Positions 18,936 to 28,618 are shown, counted from the stretch's first letter. The stretch is DNA of 64,000 bases from Bradyrhizobium ottawaense (GCF_900099825.1 NZ_LT629693.1:5777001-5841000); one strand, 5' to 3'. Notes: generated by a model from the letters alone, not told the origin. A program made the numbers and translations.

Positions 18936-19820
18936 ATGGCTGTAAGAGCAAGAGAGAAGTCAGCGAAAAATCTGAAACGGGTCAATACGGTTGAGACGAG
19001 CAAACGAAAAACGCCCGTTACGAAAGGGTCCCACGATGCGATAAGAATCGTTCCTCTCGCTGTGCCCGATCAGTTGAGAGAACGACCTCTTGGCCATCCG
19101 CCACCTCAACCCCCGGTTCCGCATCTGACTTATCGAAATGGACCTCTTATCCGATCCGCTCAGGTTTTCACAGTATATTGGGGTAACGCTTGGACTGGCG
19201 CCTTGAGTGGACTTGCTACTCAGATAAATCAGTTTTTCAGTTTCGTTCTGACAAGTTCACTAATCGACCAGCTTACTGAATACAGCGTACCGAACTTCGC
19301 AATCTCTCATGGCAGTTTCATTGGAACGGTTAGCACTTCAACTCCCGCCTTGGGCGCAACCGTGACCGATGCAGATATTCAACAAATGCTACAGCAAGAG
19401 ATTGCCAGTTCTGCAGTTCCCGCCCCTTCCGCGAATACTCTTTACTTCATCTATCTCCCGCCCGGAGTAACCGTTACAATGGGAGGATCGTCTTCATGCC
19501 AAGCTTTTTGTGGCTACCACAATCATATTTCCGGGCAGATCTTTTATGCTGCCATGCCCTATCCTGGTTGCAATGGTTGTTTGGGGAGCCTTTCAACGTT
19601 CGATGCAATTACGAGTGTGAGTTCTCACGAACTTTGTGAAGCCATTACCGATCCAATCCCGGGTCAAGGTTGGTACGACGATACTTTTGGCGAAATAGGC
19701 GACACTTGCGCTTGGAAGACAAAGCAAATCGGCAACTACGTTGTGCAAAAGGAGTGGTCCAACCGAACCGTTGGTAGTTCCAAATCGCCCTCGACTCCGC
19801 CAAAAGGATCGCGCGCCTAG
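18936..19820 (+). CDS. Unrecognised protein with HExxE metal-site-like motif
   Basis: 294 residues from the Met at 18936, which follows GAGG; a GTG at 18879 is possible but lacks a site. The N-terminal ~60 residues are basic and Pro-rich, with no clear signal peptide. The C-terminal part has SHELCEAITDPIPGQGWYDD, then GEIGDTCAW, plus cysteine pairs CQAFCGY and CNGCLG. The H-E-x-x-E run followed by conserved Asp/Glu and Gly-Trp-Tyr resembles uncharacterised secreted metalloprotease-like proteins, but no family name is claimed. Base composition is clearly less GC-rich than neighbours, with many AT-ending codons, which suggests recent transfer. It sits next to the IS91-type element. Confidence 0.7.
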   Translation: MAVRAREKSAKNLKRVNTVETSKRKTPVTKGSHDAIRIVPLAVPDQLRERPLGHPPPQPPVPHLTYRNGPLIRSAQVFTVYWGNAWTGALSGLATQINQFFSFVLTSSLIDQLTEYSVPNFAISHGSFIGTVSTSTPALGATVTDADIQQMLQQEIASSAVPAPSANTLYFIYLPPGVTVTMGGSSSCQAFCGYHNHISGQIFYAAMPYPGCNGCLGSLSTFDAITSVSSHELCEAITDPIPGQGWYDDTFGEIGDTCAWKTKQIGNYVVQKEWSNRTVGSSKSPSTPPKGSRA

Positions 19821-20034
19821 CGACTTTCGACCGAACTGATACAAACGCCTTCGACCATCGATAGCAATGCAGATACTTCTTGTGCGCTAGGCACTTTGGG
19901 TCAAGTCCGACCTTTCGGGGAACGACCGCTATTGGCGCAAAGCCGACGTTCGCCGGTGTGCGGAGTGCCAGAACCGGTCTTTGCGTGCCCTGTTAGGGCG
20001 GTGGGCCCGCGTTGCGACATCGGATTGCCGCGTT

Positions 20035-20971
20035 TCAGCGCGCTTTCAAGGGAAGGACAAAGATCTGGCCGGGATATATACGATTTGGATCTCGGATCCG
20101 GTCTCGGTTCGCTTTGTAAATGACCGCGTATCGCGTGCTCACGCCGTAGGTGACACGGCTGATGCGCCACAGGCTGTCGCCACGAGATACGACCGTGGTC
20201 GCAATCTTGGGCTCGACCACGGGGGACGATGAGCCTCCATCTGACAGACGGGCGGCAGCAGTTGCGCGCGGCAGCTCTGAAACAGCAACGTCCTGCCGCT
20301 TCGCAATATGCAGAGGAGGCTGGGAGAGTAGGCGCGCTTGAGGCGACCTAGTGGCGCGATCCAGGGATAATCGATTTGTCGCCGCCGTCTCTGGAACATT
20401 GAACGGCACCTCAGCGCGCGATCGGTTCACGCCGGAACTGGACTCAGTCTCGGCTAACGCGACCACGACGCCTTGCTTGGATGTTGCCATCGTGCCGTCG
20501 GGCAATCTAGACCTCAACGTCAGCTCGTAATCCCCAAGAGGCAGGCGGGGAGGGACCATAACGAATTGTCCAGATTGATCTGCTGTCGCTCCATCAAGGC
20601 GCTCGCCGTTTCGCAACAGTTCCACAATCGCGCCTGGCGCTGCCCTGCCAGCGATGACTGCGTCGCCCGTTCGCTCAATGCGGGCGATGTCGAAGACGGG
20701 CACAGACTCGTCGGTGACCGGCGGGGGTGGCGAAACGGCAAGTTCAGCTGCCACGGCGTTTGCGTCAGCTTGCGCTGTTGCGAGCGCCGCCGAGCTCTCA
20801 TCTCGAGCGCTCGATGCAGGTGACGAAACCGCTGGCGCCGCGGTTGCGACGCCCGTTTCAACCGGCGGGCTCGCGCCGAATGTGCGTGATGCCGAAGACA
20901 AGTGCTGCACCACATGCTGCAACAAGCGCGAGAGACGGCACAACTGTTCGGCTCATCGATGTGGCCGTCAT
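20035..20971 (-). pseudogene. Frameshifted paralogue of the LysM envelope protein
   Basis: From 20971 the frame reads MTATSMSRTVVPSLALVAA and FGITHIRREPAG then stops. One base shift later the frame resumes as PPVETGVATAAPAVSS and runs to FVLPLKAR. It is homologous to the 6168-7346 protein, sharing AVIAGRAAPGAIVELLRNGE and VSRGDSLWRISRVTYG. A single extra base near 20880 separates the membrane anchor from the rest. It also lacks the second Ig-like domain, the sequence jumping from the first Ig region directly to SRAEVPFNVP. The remaining ORF could be translated without an anchor but probably is not exported. Confidence 0.8.
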
Positions 20972-21227
20972 ATTACGCGATCCTCAGCCAGACCGTCACC
21001 GGCTGACCCTGCGCTGATTTTTTCCACTCATCAAGTCCGACTAACCGGATATTCTATCGGTCAGTTTTGCTGACCAATGCACATCGTGGAGAAACGCGGA
21101 TAGACCGTGTGAGCCCTCGCGACCTGTGCAGAAGCTTGACGTCTGCCTGTGGCGCAAGGCAAACCCGCGTGTCCGCTGTCAAAGGCCGTTGTCGGTTCTT
21201 GCGCTGGCTCTCACGCAAGGAGTGCAG

Positions 21228-22511
21228 CTATGCCTCGTTCAAAGCCTGCGCGATGTCCGCGATCAGATCGGACGGGTGTTCGATGCCGATCGACAGCCGG
21301 ATCGTGGAGTCGAGAACGCCTATTTTTTGGCGGATGTCAGCCGGAACGCCGGAGTGGGTCATGCTTGCGGGCAGGCTGGCAAGCGACTCCGTGCCGCCCA
21401 GGCTCACCGCCAGCTTGAAGATTTGCAGCGCGTTCAAGAATTTGAATGCGGCGGCTTGGCCTCCGAGAATGTCGAACGAGAACGTGGAGCCCGCGCCGGT
21501 GCATTGCCTCGCGAACAGACGGCCGGCGGGGGAGGCCTCTTCGTGGTGAGCAAGGTAATGGACCTTCGCGACCTTGGTGTGGTCGCGCAGGTAATCCGCC
21601 ACGAGCCGCGCGTTTCTGTCAGCTTTTTCCATGCGGATGCTCAGTGTTTCGAGCGACCGGCTGATCATCCAGCAGGAATGGGGGTCCAGTTGGGTGCCGA
21701 TGGCGCCTCGCAACGCTTTGATGTCTTTCATGAGGGCTCTTGAGCCGAGCGCAGCGCCCGCGATCAGGTCGGAGTGACCGCCGATATATTTGGTTAGCGA
21801 GTACAACGAAAGATCCGCGCCGTGTTCGATCGGCCGCTGAAACACAGGTCCCAGCAGCGTATTGTCGCAGGCGACGATCGGCGTGTGCCCCTGAGCCTGG
21901 CCGATCATCTCGGCGACGCGGCGGACCATCGCGATATCGACCAGGCCGTTGGTGGGATTTGCGGGGGTTTCGATGAAGATCACCACCACCCGGCCCTTTC
22001 GCATGGCATCCTCCGCCGCCAGCCTTACGACAGATTCGTCGATGCCGTCGGCAAAGCCCACGGCGCCGATGGAGAGGCCCGCAAGCGTCTTCGCAAGCAG
22101 AGTTTCCGTCCCGCCATAGAGCGGTTGAGAGTGCAGAATGACGTCGCCAGGGCGGGCGAACGCGAGAATCGTGGTCGCAATCGCCGCCATGCCGGACGAG
22201 AACAGCGCGCATTTCTCGGTGCGCTCGTAGACAGAGAGCCTGTCCTCGACGATCTCGCTGTTGGGATGATTGAACCGCGAATAAACCAGGCCCGCACCCA
22301 TCCCCTCGGGAGGCTCGCGCCGACCCGAGACGAAATCGAAGAAGTCTTGTCCGTCTTCGGCGGTCCTGAAGACGAAGGTCGAGGTCAGAAAGACCGGTGG
22401 TTTGACGGCTCCTTCCGACAGTTGCGGATCGTAGCCGTAGTTCAGCATGAGCGTTTCGGGATGCAGCATGTGGTTGCCGATGTGGGTCTTCGACGGAAAC
22501 GGTTTCACCAT
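21228..22511 (-). CDS. Cystathionine gamma-synthase family PLP enzyme
   Basis: 427 residues, fold-type I PLP enzyme of sulfur amino-acid metabolism. The PLP lysine lies in [13 protein letters not shown], and the phosphate-binding/Tyr region in [12 protein letters not shown] and [16 protein letters not shown]. The substrate loop ends [18 protein letters not shown]. Family members catalyse gamma-elimination or replacement on cystathionine, O-acetyl/succinyl-homoserine or methionine; sequence alone does not decide. Length (427) and the extended N-terminus match the cystathionine gamma-synthase family subgroup seen in alphaproteobacteria. The gene stands alone with no sulfur-assimilation neighbour. 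Confidence 0.88.
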   Translation of the reverse strand: MVKPFPSKTHIGNHMLHPETLMLNYGYDPQLSEGAVKPPVFLTSTFVFRTAEDGQDFFDFVSGRREPPEGMGAGLVYSRFNHPNSEIVEDRLSVYERTEKCALFSSGMAAIATTILAFARPGDVILHSQPLYGGTETLLAKTLAGLSIGAVGFADGIDESVVRLAAEDAMRKGRVVVIFIETPANPTNGLVDIAMVRRVAEMIGQAQGHTPIVACDNTLLGPVFQRPIEHGADLSLYSLTKYIGGHSDLIAGAALGSRALMKDIKALRGAIGTQLDPHSCWMISRSLETLSIRMEKADRNARLVADYLRDHTKVAKVHYLAHHEEASPAGRLFARQCTGAGSTFSFDILGGQAAAFKFLNALQIFKLAVSLGGTESLASLPASMTHSGVPADIRQKIGVLDSTIRLSIGIEHPSDLIADIAQALNEA

Positions 22512-22804
22512 GGCCTGCCTCGCTGTCTTGATTCGGAACGTTGCCCTGCGTTGGGGTCTTCCGCAATGACGATGCGGTCAGGAACGGTGGATGCGACGGC
22601 ATCCAACGGCTCCAGTCAACGTCGCCAGTATCAGCGTAGCAACATCCGGAACTGATTTCACCGCGCCCGAGGCTGATTTCGCAGCGCTCATCTGGGCTGC
22701 TGGCTTCTGTCCTGGGAGATCACATTGTCACGTGGGAGCGGCAGGAGCGCCTGGTCCGCTCCTGGCGCGTAAGCGATCACCGGCATGACGCCGGTCGTCG
22801 ACGA
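22512..22804. other. Short gap with two hairpins
   Basis: AGGAGCG-cctggtc-CGCTCCT and ACCGGC-atgac-GCCGGT lie close together near 22750-22800, just past the end of the short integrase on its 3' side. They may act as a terminator or as recombinase-binding structure. No gene is visible. Confidence 0.45.
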
Positions 22805-23428
22805 TCAGAGCTCGATCTGCTCGGCGATATTTAGAGCGTCATCCACCTCGATCCCGAGATATCGGACGGTGCTCTCCAGCTTCGAATGGCCCAGGAGGAG
22901 TTGCACAGCGCGCAGGTTGCCAGTCTTACGATAGATCTGGGCAGCCTTCGTGCGCCGCATCGAGTGCGTGCCATAAAAGGTCGACTCTAAGCCGATGCTT
23001 TCAACCCAGCGATGCACCAGCCGGGCATATTGGCGGGTGGATATGTGGGGCCTTGCATGAAGTCGACTTGGGAAGAGATATCGGGAGCCAGTGGTTCGGA
23101 GCATCGGTAACCAGGCTTCAACGGAGCTCCTCGACTGCTCCGTGATCTCGAACTGGACTGGTCGACCTGTCTTCTTTTGCACGATCGTTGCTCGATGCCG
23201 CACCTTTGCTCCTGAACAAATGTCGTTTAATCGAAGTTTGACCAGGTCGCAGGCGCGAAGCTTGCTGTCGATCGCCAAGTTAAAGATGACAAGGTCGCGC
23301 CACGATCGTGAGATTTCCAGGCGAACGCGAATGGACCAGACGTGCTTCGGTTCGAGAGGTTTTTTCTGGCCGATGAGCAATCCCTTATTCCAAGGTCGTT
23401 GGTCTCTGCCGACAGGACGTACAAGCAT
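22805..23428 (-). CDS. Short tyrosine integrase (catalytic domain only)
   Basis: 207 residues from the Met at 23428 (MLVRPVGRDQRPWNKGL). The catalytic set is present: SKLRACDLVKLRL, GTHSMRRTKAAQIY, LLLGHSKLESTVRYLG with the terminal Tyr. There is no room for a full SAM-like core-binding domain, as in the compact ~200-residue integrases common in rhizobial genomes. No attachment site in a tRNA was found beside it. A duplicated palindrome that could be a recombination site lies 1.3 kb away at 24681-24766. Confidence 0.85.
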   Translation of the reverse strand: MLVRPVGRDQRPWNKGLLIGQKKPLEPKHVWSIRVRLEISRSWRDLVIFNLAIDSKLRACDLVKLRLNDICSGAKVRHRATIVQKKTGRPVQFEITEQSRSSVEAWLPMLRTTGSRYLFPSRLHARPHISTRQYARLVHRWVESIGLESTFYGTHSMRRTKAAQIYRKTGNLRAVQLLLGHSKLESTVRYLGIEVDDALNIAEQIEL

Positions 23429-24038
23429 GGGGGCTTCTCCGCCACCCCGCCCTCCGCGTCGCTCTATCGCGAGCGTATTATTTATAACGACTGAGCAGTC
23501 TGGCTCTCCCCAAACAGAATTCGCGACCGACCACTTCTGGCGCAAAGCGGCCGGTCGTGGGTCGGTGGTTCCAACTATTCGAAGTGACCGGCCGTTCGTT
23601 TCTGACGTTTTTCCTCGAAGGAGCGCCGCTGGCAGCATGACCCCAAGGTTGTTGCATCAAACTCTCGAAAAAGTGAGGCGCGCGGTGAGCAGATGGGCAT
23701 GTGGGATGGACGATTTGTCGAGCCCTGGGCGCTCCAATGCATGAGCGCTGGCGGCGCCCCGACGCCACTTCAACGAAGGGATGGGCGAAGGGCGCTGAGG
23801 CTGCGACACAATCCGGGGAATCGACTGACGCCGGTGCGACGGACGACCGGCACCAACGCGCGGACACAAAAAACCGGACCCATGTGCATCAGCCGGAGGC
23901 TTCTTGAGCCGTATGCACATGGGGCCGGTCTGATCGTCGCCGCGTTTTCGGCCGGAGAACATCTTGCGATGCGTCCAGCGTCACCACCGATGGTGATCGC
24001 GATACTGCGGCGGCTTTGGTTTGCGGAAAGCCGCGCGC
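23429..24038. other. Gene-free stretch beside integrase
   Basis: Only overlapping low-quality frames are seen. One copy of the GGCGCAAAGCGG block lies near 23537, inside a GC-rich self-complementary stretch (CCGACCAC / GTGGGTCGG). The sequence near 23880-23930 repeats ATGTGCATCAGCC- and ATGCACATGGGGCC-like half palindromes. Nothing supports a protein. Confidence 0.4.
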
Positions 24039-24122
24039 TTACTTCTTCATCTTCTTGGTCTTCTTGGCGACTTTCTTGGTCGCCTTGGCAGACTTCTTTG
24101 CTTTCTTCGCTTTCTTTGCCAT
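24039..24122 (-). CDS. 27-residue lysine-rich basic peptide
   Basis: A short ORF: ATG at 24122, stop TAA at 24039-24041, with GAGGA 5 bases before the start. The product is MAKKAKKAKKSAKATKKVAK plus KTKKMKK: 16 of 27 residues are Lys, the rest mostly Ala, Thr, Val and Ser. The pattern resembles the KKxxK tails of histone H1-like bacterial proteins, so nucleic-acid binding is a fair guess. Codon usage mixes AAG and AAA and keeps the AKK repeat, which argues for selection on protein. Function unknown. Confidence 0.65.
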   Translation of the reverse strand: MAKKAKKAKKSAKATKKVAKKTKKMKK

Positions 24123-25166
24123 GTCTTCCTCGTGGTTTTGGTTGGCTTGACGAATGTGCGGAGGCTGCGAACCAGCGCGCGCACCATCAAGCTAACACGA
24201 AGCTAGCAAAAACTATACCACGTTGGATTAACGAGCATCCTTGAGCGTTGCGGTCTTGCGATTACGAGTAGCGCAGACGTCCCGCGTGACGCGCGGGCTA
24301 CGCGATATCAGCGGTTCACCGGTGGCGCTGACGCTCCACTATTCGTCGACAGCCACCGGTGGCGGAACTGTTGTGCTTGCGTTTGGCGAGGCTCACACAC
24401 CAGAGTTGCCAGCGACAGATTCACATCGGCCCTGCCGTCGCAGTTGCTCTGTGCTTGAGCCGCCTCGGCGCCGATCCCGATGCAGCGGATGACAATGCGG
24501 AGTTCCGGATGCATGTCCGAAAGCTCTTGTCGCGGTTCGGCACATGCCAATGGCGCGCCCTTGAATACTTCTTCACCTTCGACCGACCCCGCCTTTGGCA
24601 GTCACGATCTGTCCGCTTGTTCAAGGGGTAGCTATGTTCTTGGAGCTGCGGCCCGCTGGCTTTGCCGCGTTTCATACGAAATGGAGTCAGTTGGCCGACT
24701 GATAAGGTTTTCGCACAAATGGAGTCAGTCGGCACACTGATAAGGAAATTACACAAACCTTATCAGTTGCACGCGCCGAATTCCCGTAATGAGCGATTAT
24801 GGAATGGCCGATCTTGGCGGCGAGCCCTTCAACGTCAGCCACGCGCCAACAGTCGAAAATCGCGCGGGGCGGCAAGCCTCATAGGCGCACCGCTCTCAGG
24901 CACAATGCCTTGCCCACGACACTCACCGAAGATCGCGCCATCGCAACAGCCGGCGAGAGTAGCATCCGAACGCTGGATACGGTACGCTGGCGGTAATACC
25001 AGCTGCGTTGTAGATAAATGCGAAGAATGATTACTTGATTGAAAGTAAAGTCTTCGAGCGAGCATTGGAAATGCAGGGATCCAAGTCTGCACGATAGCCG
25101 CTGGTAAGGACCGAGCGGACTTCGAAGGACGCTTCGCGATCCGTTCGCGTCGACAAGAGCGAGGAA
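24123..25166. other. 1-kb stretch without a recognisable gene
   Basis: Frames of 80-120 codons exist on both strands but lack ribosome sites and family motifs. The notable content is the duplicated palindrome at 24681-24766, listed separately. Small hairpins (for example CCCGCG-TGA-CGCGGG near 24280) also occur. The region reads like an old insertion/deletion zone. Confidence 0.4.
24681..24766. repeat. Two 38-bp direct repeats with inner palindromes plus a half site
   Basis: ATGGAGTCAGT...CTGATAAGG occurs at 24681 and again 38 bp later at 24719. Each unit contains TCAGT-N6-ACTGA, with centres TGGCCG and CGGCAC. An inverted half, AACCTTATCAGT, follows at 24755-24766. Arms around a 6-bp centre, repeated in tandem, are typical of tyrosine-recombinase core or arm sites. 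Confidence 0.65.
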
Positions 25167-25457
25167 TTAGGTATCGTCTTTTCTTATTTTTGGTGTCGCG
25201 GCTTCGTCATGGCCGCTACGGCTGCTGTAGAACATGAGGGCCATGAGGCCGCAGCCAATGACCAGAGAAAAAAACGTACCGAGGCCCAATGCAATCCACC
25301 CGTCTTTCGACATGGGAACGTCATTGCTCGAAGTCCATACTGTGACTGCCCAAATAACGGTGATCAACAGGATTGCACACAGGGTTCCCAGCAACAAGAA
25401 TTGGGAGCCACTGAGTTTGACGCGTCTCGTCGGCTCTGGAGGAGAAATGTTGGTCAT
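25167..25457 (-). CDS. Small two-helix membrane protein
   Basis: 96 residues from the Met at 25457 (MTNISPPEPTRRVKLSG), preceded by GGAG. Two hydrophobic helices are visible: FLLLGTLCAILLITVIWAVT (~21-40) and IALGLGTFFSLVIGCGLMAL (~55-74). The loop between holds SSNDVPMSKDGW and the tail is charged and probably cytoplasmic. The arrangement is typical of small inner-membrane proteins with no assigned role. Neighbours give no clue. Confidence 0.7.
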   Translation of the reverse strand: MTNISPPEPTRRVKLSGSQFLLLGTLCAILLITVIWAVTVWTSSNDVPMSKDGWIALGLGTFFSLVIGCGLMALMFYSSRSGHDEAATPKIRKDDT

Positions 25458-26117
25458 GGGTCGCTCCGTCCGAGAGAAATGATTCGCTCGCGTAGCTGCT
25501 TTTAGGCGCGGGGCTTTCGAACCGGACGGTAATACCCGTCGGGTACCGGCGCCCAGGATATCGCAGCATTTCTTTATGAGCTTCCGGAAGGTTATGACCG
25601 GCCAATCATAAAAACGTGATTGTTGCATAATGCACGGCCAGACGCTTGCTGCATGCTAGACTAGATCCGTTCTACCCGCGACTTGCCCTGCAGCGAGCTG
25701 GTCGGACGGGAGCGCTGTCGGTTGCAAGAATCTCAAGGCTGCTACGAAGCAGCGCAAACGACAACAAACAGGCGGAGCATCGGCAATGGCGAAAGCCACG
25801 CAAGCTTCGAAGCCGTTAGTGACGAGCAGTCAACCTTGGCTTCATCAGAGCGGGCAGGAAATCCAGGCATTCGGAATAGTTTAGGGCTTTCCTAACGAGG
25901 TACGCATGAATTTGTGCGAAAGGCTAAACCAGCTGTTGGCGGATGCAGCGCATTGGCCTCGTTCAATGGACGTTCGCAGTGGCAGAGTTCAGTCGGTCCG
26001 CGGCTGAGATCGCATCCAGGACAGCCAGTTTTTGCGCCGATGCACGGAAGATTACGAAGAACTGCATTCGCCTTGCAGTTCACAGGGAGACGCGCGGAGC
26101 GCAAGCTGAAAATTGCC
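25458..26117. other. Gene-free stretch before MFS exporter
   Basis: No frame with start signal and family resemblance was found. The area around 25640-25900 is lower in GC than the flanking genes. The MFS gene on the minus strand ends at 26118 without a strong terminator hairpin being visible. Confidence 0.35.
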
Positions 26118-27761
26118 TCAAGCTTTGATATCACTTGCGCTTTCAGCGGCAATAAGATGCGTGACTATCGTCTCGGCCTTGAGGAAACGCAGCACGTGTG
26201 ACTGCAGCACGCGATCTGCATTTGTCACGCGCTTGTGCTGACGGAGGTGCTCCAGCCATGAATCGAGCAAGAAGGTTTCCAAAAACCGGCTCTCGTCGGC
26301 GGTGTCCTGGAAGACGCCCCACGCATAGGCGCCATCACGTTTGCGCTCATGCGAGACCGCTTCGAGGGCTATAAGAAACGCATCGCGGCTGGCGGGGTCG
26401 ATACGGTACTCGACGGTTACCATGACTGGGCCAGCGTCGTTTTCGACTGCGTTCGTTACGATGGGTTCGGGCCAGTGCATGGACGGCGATAGATCAATGC
26501 CTGCGCCGGTCTGCAATTTCCATCGCCGCGTCAGCGGTATCGCCAGAAGTGTGCCTGCGGCTGCGATGAAATGCGTAATGGGTAGTCCCGCGAGGCCGGC
26601 CAGCTCCCCCCACAGCACACTGCCCACAGTCATCGATCCGAAAAAGGCCATCACATACATCGCAAGTCCACGACCGCGAACCCAGTCCGGCAAGGCAATC
26701 TGGGCTGACATATTAAGAGTTGCGACAACAACAATCCATGACATCCCCGCGATCAGGCTTGCGCAAACGGCCATGATGGGTTCGCGGGCAAATCCAAGCA
26801 GAACCAGCGTGATTGCGGTGCCAATTTCGCCCAACGTCACCAGCCCGTTGGTGCCGAATTTTGCCTTCAGACGCGACAACATGAATGCACAACCCACTGC
26901 GCCACATCCGATTGCGGCCAGCAGGCCGCCGTAAAGTTCGGGACCGCCGGCGATCTGGTTGCGCGCCACTAGTGGAAGAAGCGCCCAGTACGCGCTGGCG
27001 AACAGGAAAAAGCCCACGGCACGCAGGAGAGTGGCCCGCAGACGCCGGTTGTTCAGGGAATAACGGATGCCAGTCCGGATGGCACTCTTGAAACGTTCCG
27101 CGGGAAGTGTGCGTAGGTGGCGATGAGAAGTCCGCCACCACAGAAATACGGCGATCACACCGACGTTGCTGAATGCATCGAGCCAGAACGGCGCGGCGAC
27201 ACCAAATCCTGCGATAATTACGCCTGCCAGCGCCGGACCTACGGCACGGCTAATATTGACGCCAACGCTATTGGCAGCGACAGCGGCCGACAGATCTTCC
27301 TTGGGCACAAGTTGCGGCACGATGGATTGCCAGGCGGGCGCCTCAAGGGCGGAGAGCGTGCTGCTGACGAACACGAACAGCAGCAACGTCCATGCGGTGA
27401 CGAGATGGGTAGAGACCAGTACCGCGAACACCACGGAGACCAGAGTGACGAGAACCTCGAGAGCGAGAATGAAGCGGCGCTTGTCAATGATGTCGGCGAG
27501 CGCGCCCGCCGGCAGTGCGAACAGGAACATCGGAAAGCTCGCCGCCGCCTGTACAAGAGATACCATCAAGGGATCGGAATCGATACTGGTCATCAACCAG
27601 CCGGCGGCGGCATTGTACATCCAGCCGCCGATGTTGGCGACGACGGTGGCCGCCCAGAGCAGTCTGAAGACGCGTCCGCGAAACGGGCTCCAAATTGATG
27701 CCGGAGCCACGTTTTGCGGGGGCGGTTCCTTTTTCTTCCCCGATTTCACCGCGCTCTCCAT
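26118..27761 (-). CDS. MFS_3-type exporter with C-terminal monooxygenase-like domain
   Basis: About 547 residues from the Met at 27761 (an upstream Met is possible; neither has a strong ribosome site). Residues ~30-420 contain 10-12 transmembrane helices of the enterobactin-exporter-like MFS_3 family, including AATVVANIGGWMYNAAAGWL at the first helix. The last ~110 residues, starting VTVEYRIDPASRDAFLIALE, are soluble and resemble a ferredoxin-like antibiotic-biosynthesis monooxygenase/dimeric alpha-beta barrel domain. This fusion is known in the family; its role is unclear. A small-molecule or siderophore efflux role is inferred from the family only. Confidence 0.85.
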   Translation of the reverse strand: MESAVKSGKKKEPPPQNVAPASIWSPFRGRVFRLLWAATVVANIGGWMYNAAAGWLMTSIDSDPLMVSLVQAAASFPMFLFALPAGALADIIDKRRFILALEVLVTLVSVVFAVLVSTHLVTAWTLLLFVFVSSTLSALEAPAWQSIVPQLVPKEDLSAAVAANSVGVNISRAVGPALAGVIIAGFGVAAPFWLDAFSNVGVIAVFLWWRTSHRHLRTLPAERFKSAIRTGIRYSLNNRRLRATLLRAVGFFLFASAYWALLPLVARNQIAGGPELYGGLLAAIGCGAVGCAFMLSRLKAKFGTNGLVTLGEIGTAITLVLLGFAREPIMAVCASLIAGMSWIVVVATLNMSAQIALPDWVRGRGLAMYVMAFFGSMTVGSVLWGELAGLAGLPITHFIAAAGTLLAIPLTRRWKLQTGAGIDLSPSMHWPEPIVTNAVENDAGPVMVTVEYRIDPASRDAFLIALEAVSHERKRDGAYAWGVFQDTADESRFLETFLLDSWLEHLRQHKRVTNADRVLQSHVLRFLKAETIVTHLIAAESASDIKA

Positions 27762-27950
27762 AACGATACACGGCTGGACCATAGTAGCATCGAGATGACG
27801 ATTTGCCACCATTTGCCGCAAATTGATTAGGATGGCCGTCGCGGCCTGCATGAGATCCTTGTCGAGTCAGATTGATCCGCAGGGCTATCATGCACGCAAA
27901 ATGTAAACAGCGAGTTCGCACCTGTGGCGAGCAGCTGCATAAGTAACGGC

Positions 27951-28367
27951 TCACGTCGCGTTGAGGAGGGTGCGTACCAGCGGAATGACGATTTTGCCGT
28001 AAAGTTCAATGCTGCGCATGAGCTTCTCGTGGGGAAGCGGTCCCGCGCTGTACTTCAGGTCGAAACGCGACAGTCCCAGAGCCTTCGCAGTGGTCGCAAT
28101 CTTGCGTGCCACCGTCTCCGGTGAGCCCACATAAAGCGAGCCTTCATCGGCCTCCTGATCAAATTCTGCTCGTGTCATCGGAGGCCAACCGCGTTCGGCG
28201 CCGATCCGGTCGCGCATTTGCTTGTAATCCGGCCAAAGCTCCTCGCGGGCCCGGCCATCGGTATCCGCGATATGGCCGGGCGAATGAGCACCTATCGGCT
28301 GCGCCGGCATTTTAAGCTGTTCGAAGGCTCGGTAATAGAGATCGACATATGGCACGAAACGCTTCGG
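27951..28367 (-). pseudogene. C-terminal stub of luciferase-like (LLM) flavin oxidoreductase
   Basis: The frame reads KRFVPYVDLYYRAFEQLKMP, later AEFDQEADEGSLYVGSPETVA, and ends LYGKIVIPLVRTLL. This is the last third of LLM-class oxidoreductases; SLYVGSPETVARKI is the usual helix before the C-terminal end. The N-terminal ~200 residues that hold most of the flavin site are absent. Upstream sequence switches directly into a plus-strand remnant of another enzyme, so a deletion or recombination joined two genes tail to tail at about 28360. Confidence 0.75.
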
Positions 28368-28505
28368 TTCTCCCTACCGAGTATTATTGGACGGGACGGC
28401 GTTGTCGAGGTCCTCGAGCCGGATCTGTCGGATCAAGAGCGTCAGAAGCTCGACGAGAGTGCGAATCATCTCAGGCAAGCCTTGGCGCGCCTGCAAAGAA
28501 CATGA
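28365..28505 (+). pseudogene. C-terminal stub of lactate/malate dehydrogenase-like enzyme
   Basis: The frame reads SLPSIIGRDGVVEVLEPDLS, then DQERQKLDESANHLRQALAR, and stops. That is the last ~45 residues of L-lactate/malate dehydrogenases (LPTIIGRDGV followed by a helix of the EERxxLxxSAxxLR type). The NAD-binding and catalytic parts are missing. It abuts the LLM stub in convergent orientation with no spacer. Recognition is by motif only. Confidence 0.65.
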
Positions 28506-28618
28506 TTCCTCCCCTTCAGTCGCTCGCAAATTTCGTCAGGGAGAGGCAGACAGGGTAGCGCCGATTGGTGACGTGAACCTCGAAAATGCGCCTGTACTAA
28601 TCAGTCCGGAGAGCCGCT

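Noticed and set aside
23530..23580. GGCGCAAAGC(G/C)G blocks at ~7438, 18664, 19932 and 23537 as a regulator binding site
   Set aside because: The shared core is short and the surroundings differ. It may be a decayed repeat, but four loose matches do not support a regulatory claim.
22805..24766. A genomic island attachment site in a tRNA gene next to the short integrase
   Set aside because: No cloverleaf-like sequence or tRNA 3' end repeat was seen on either side of the integrase.
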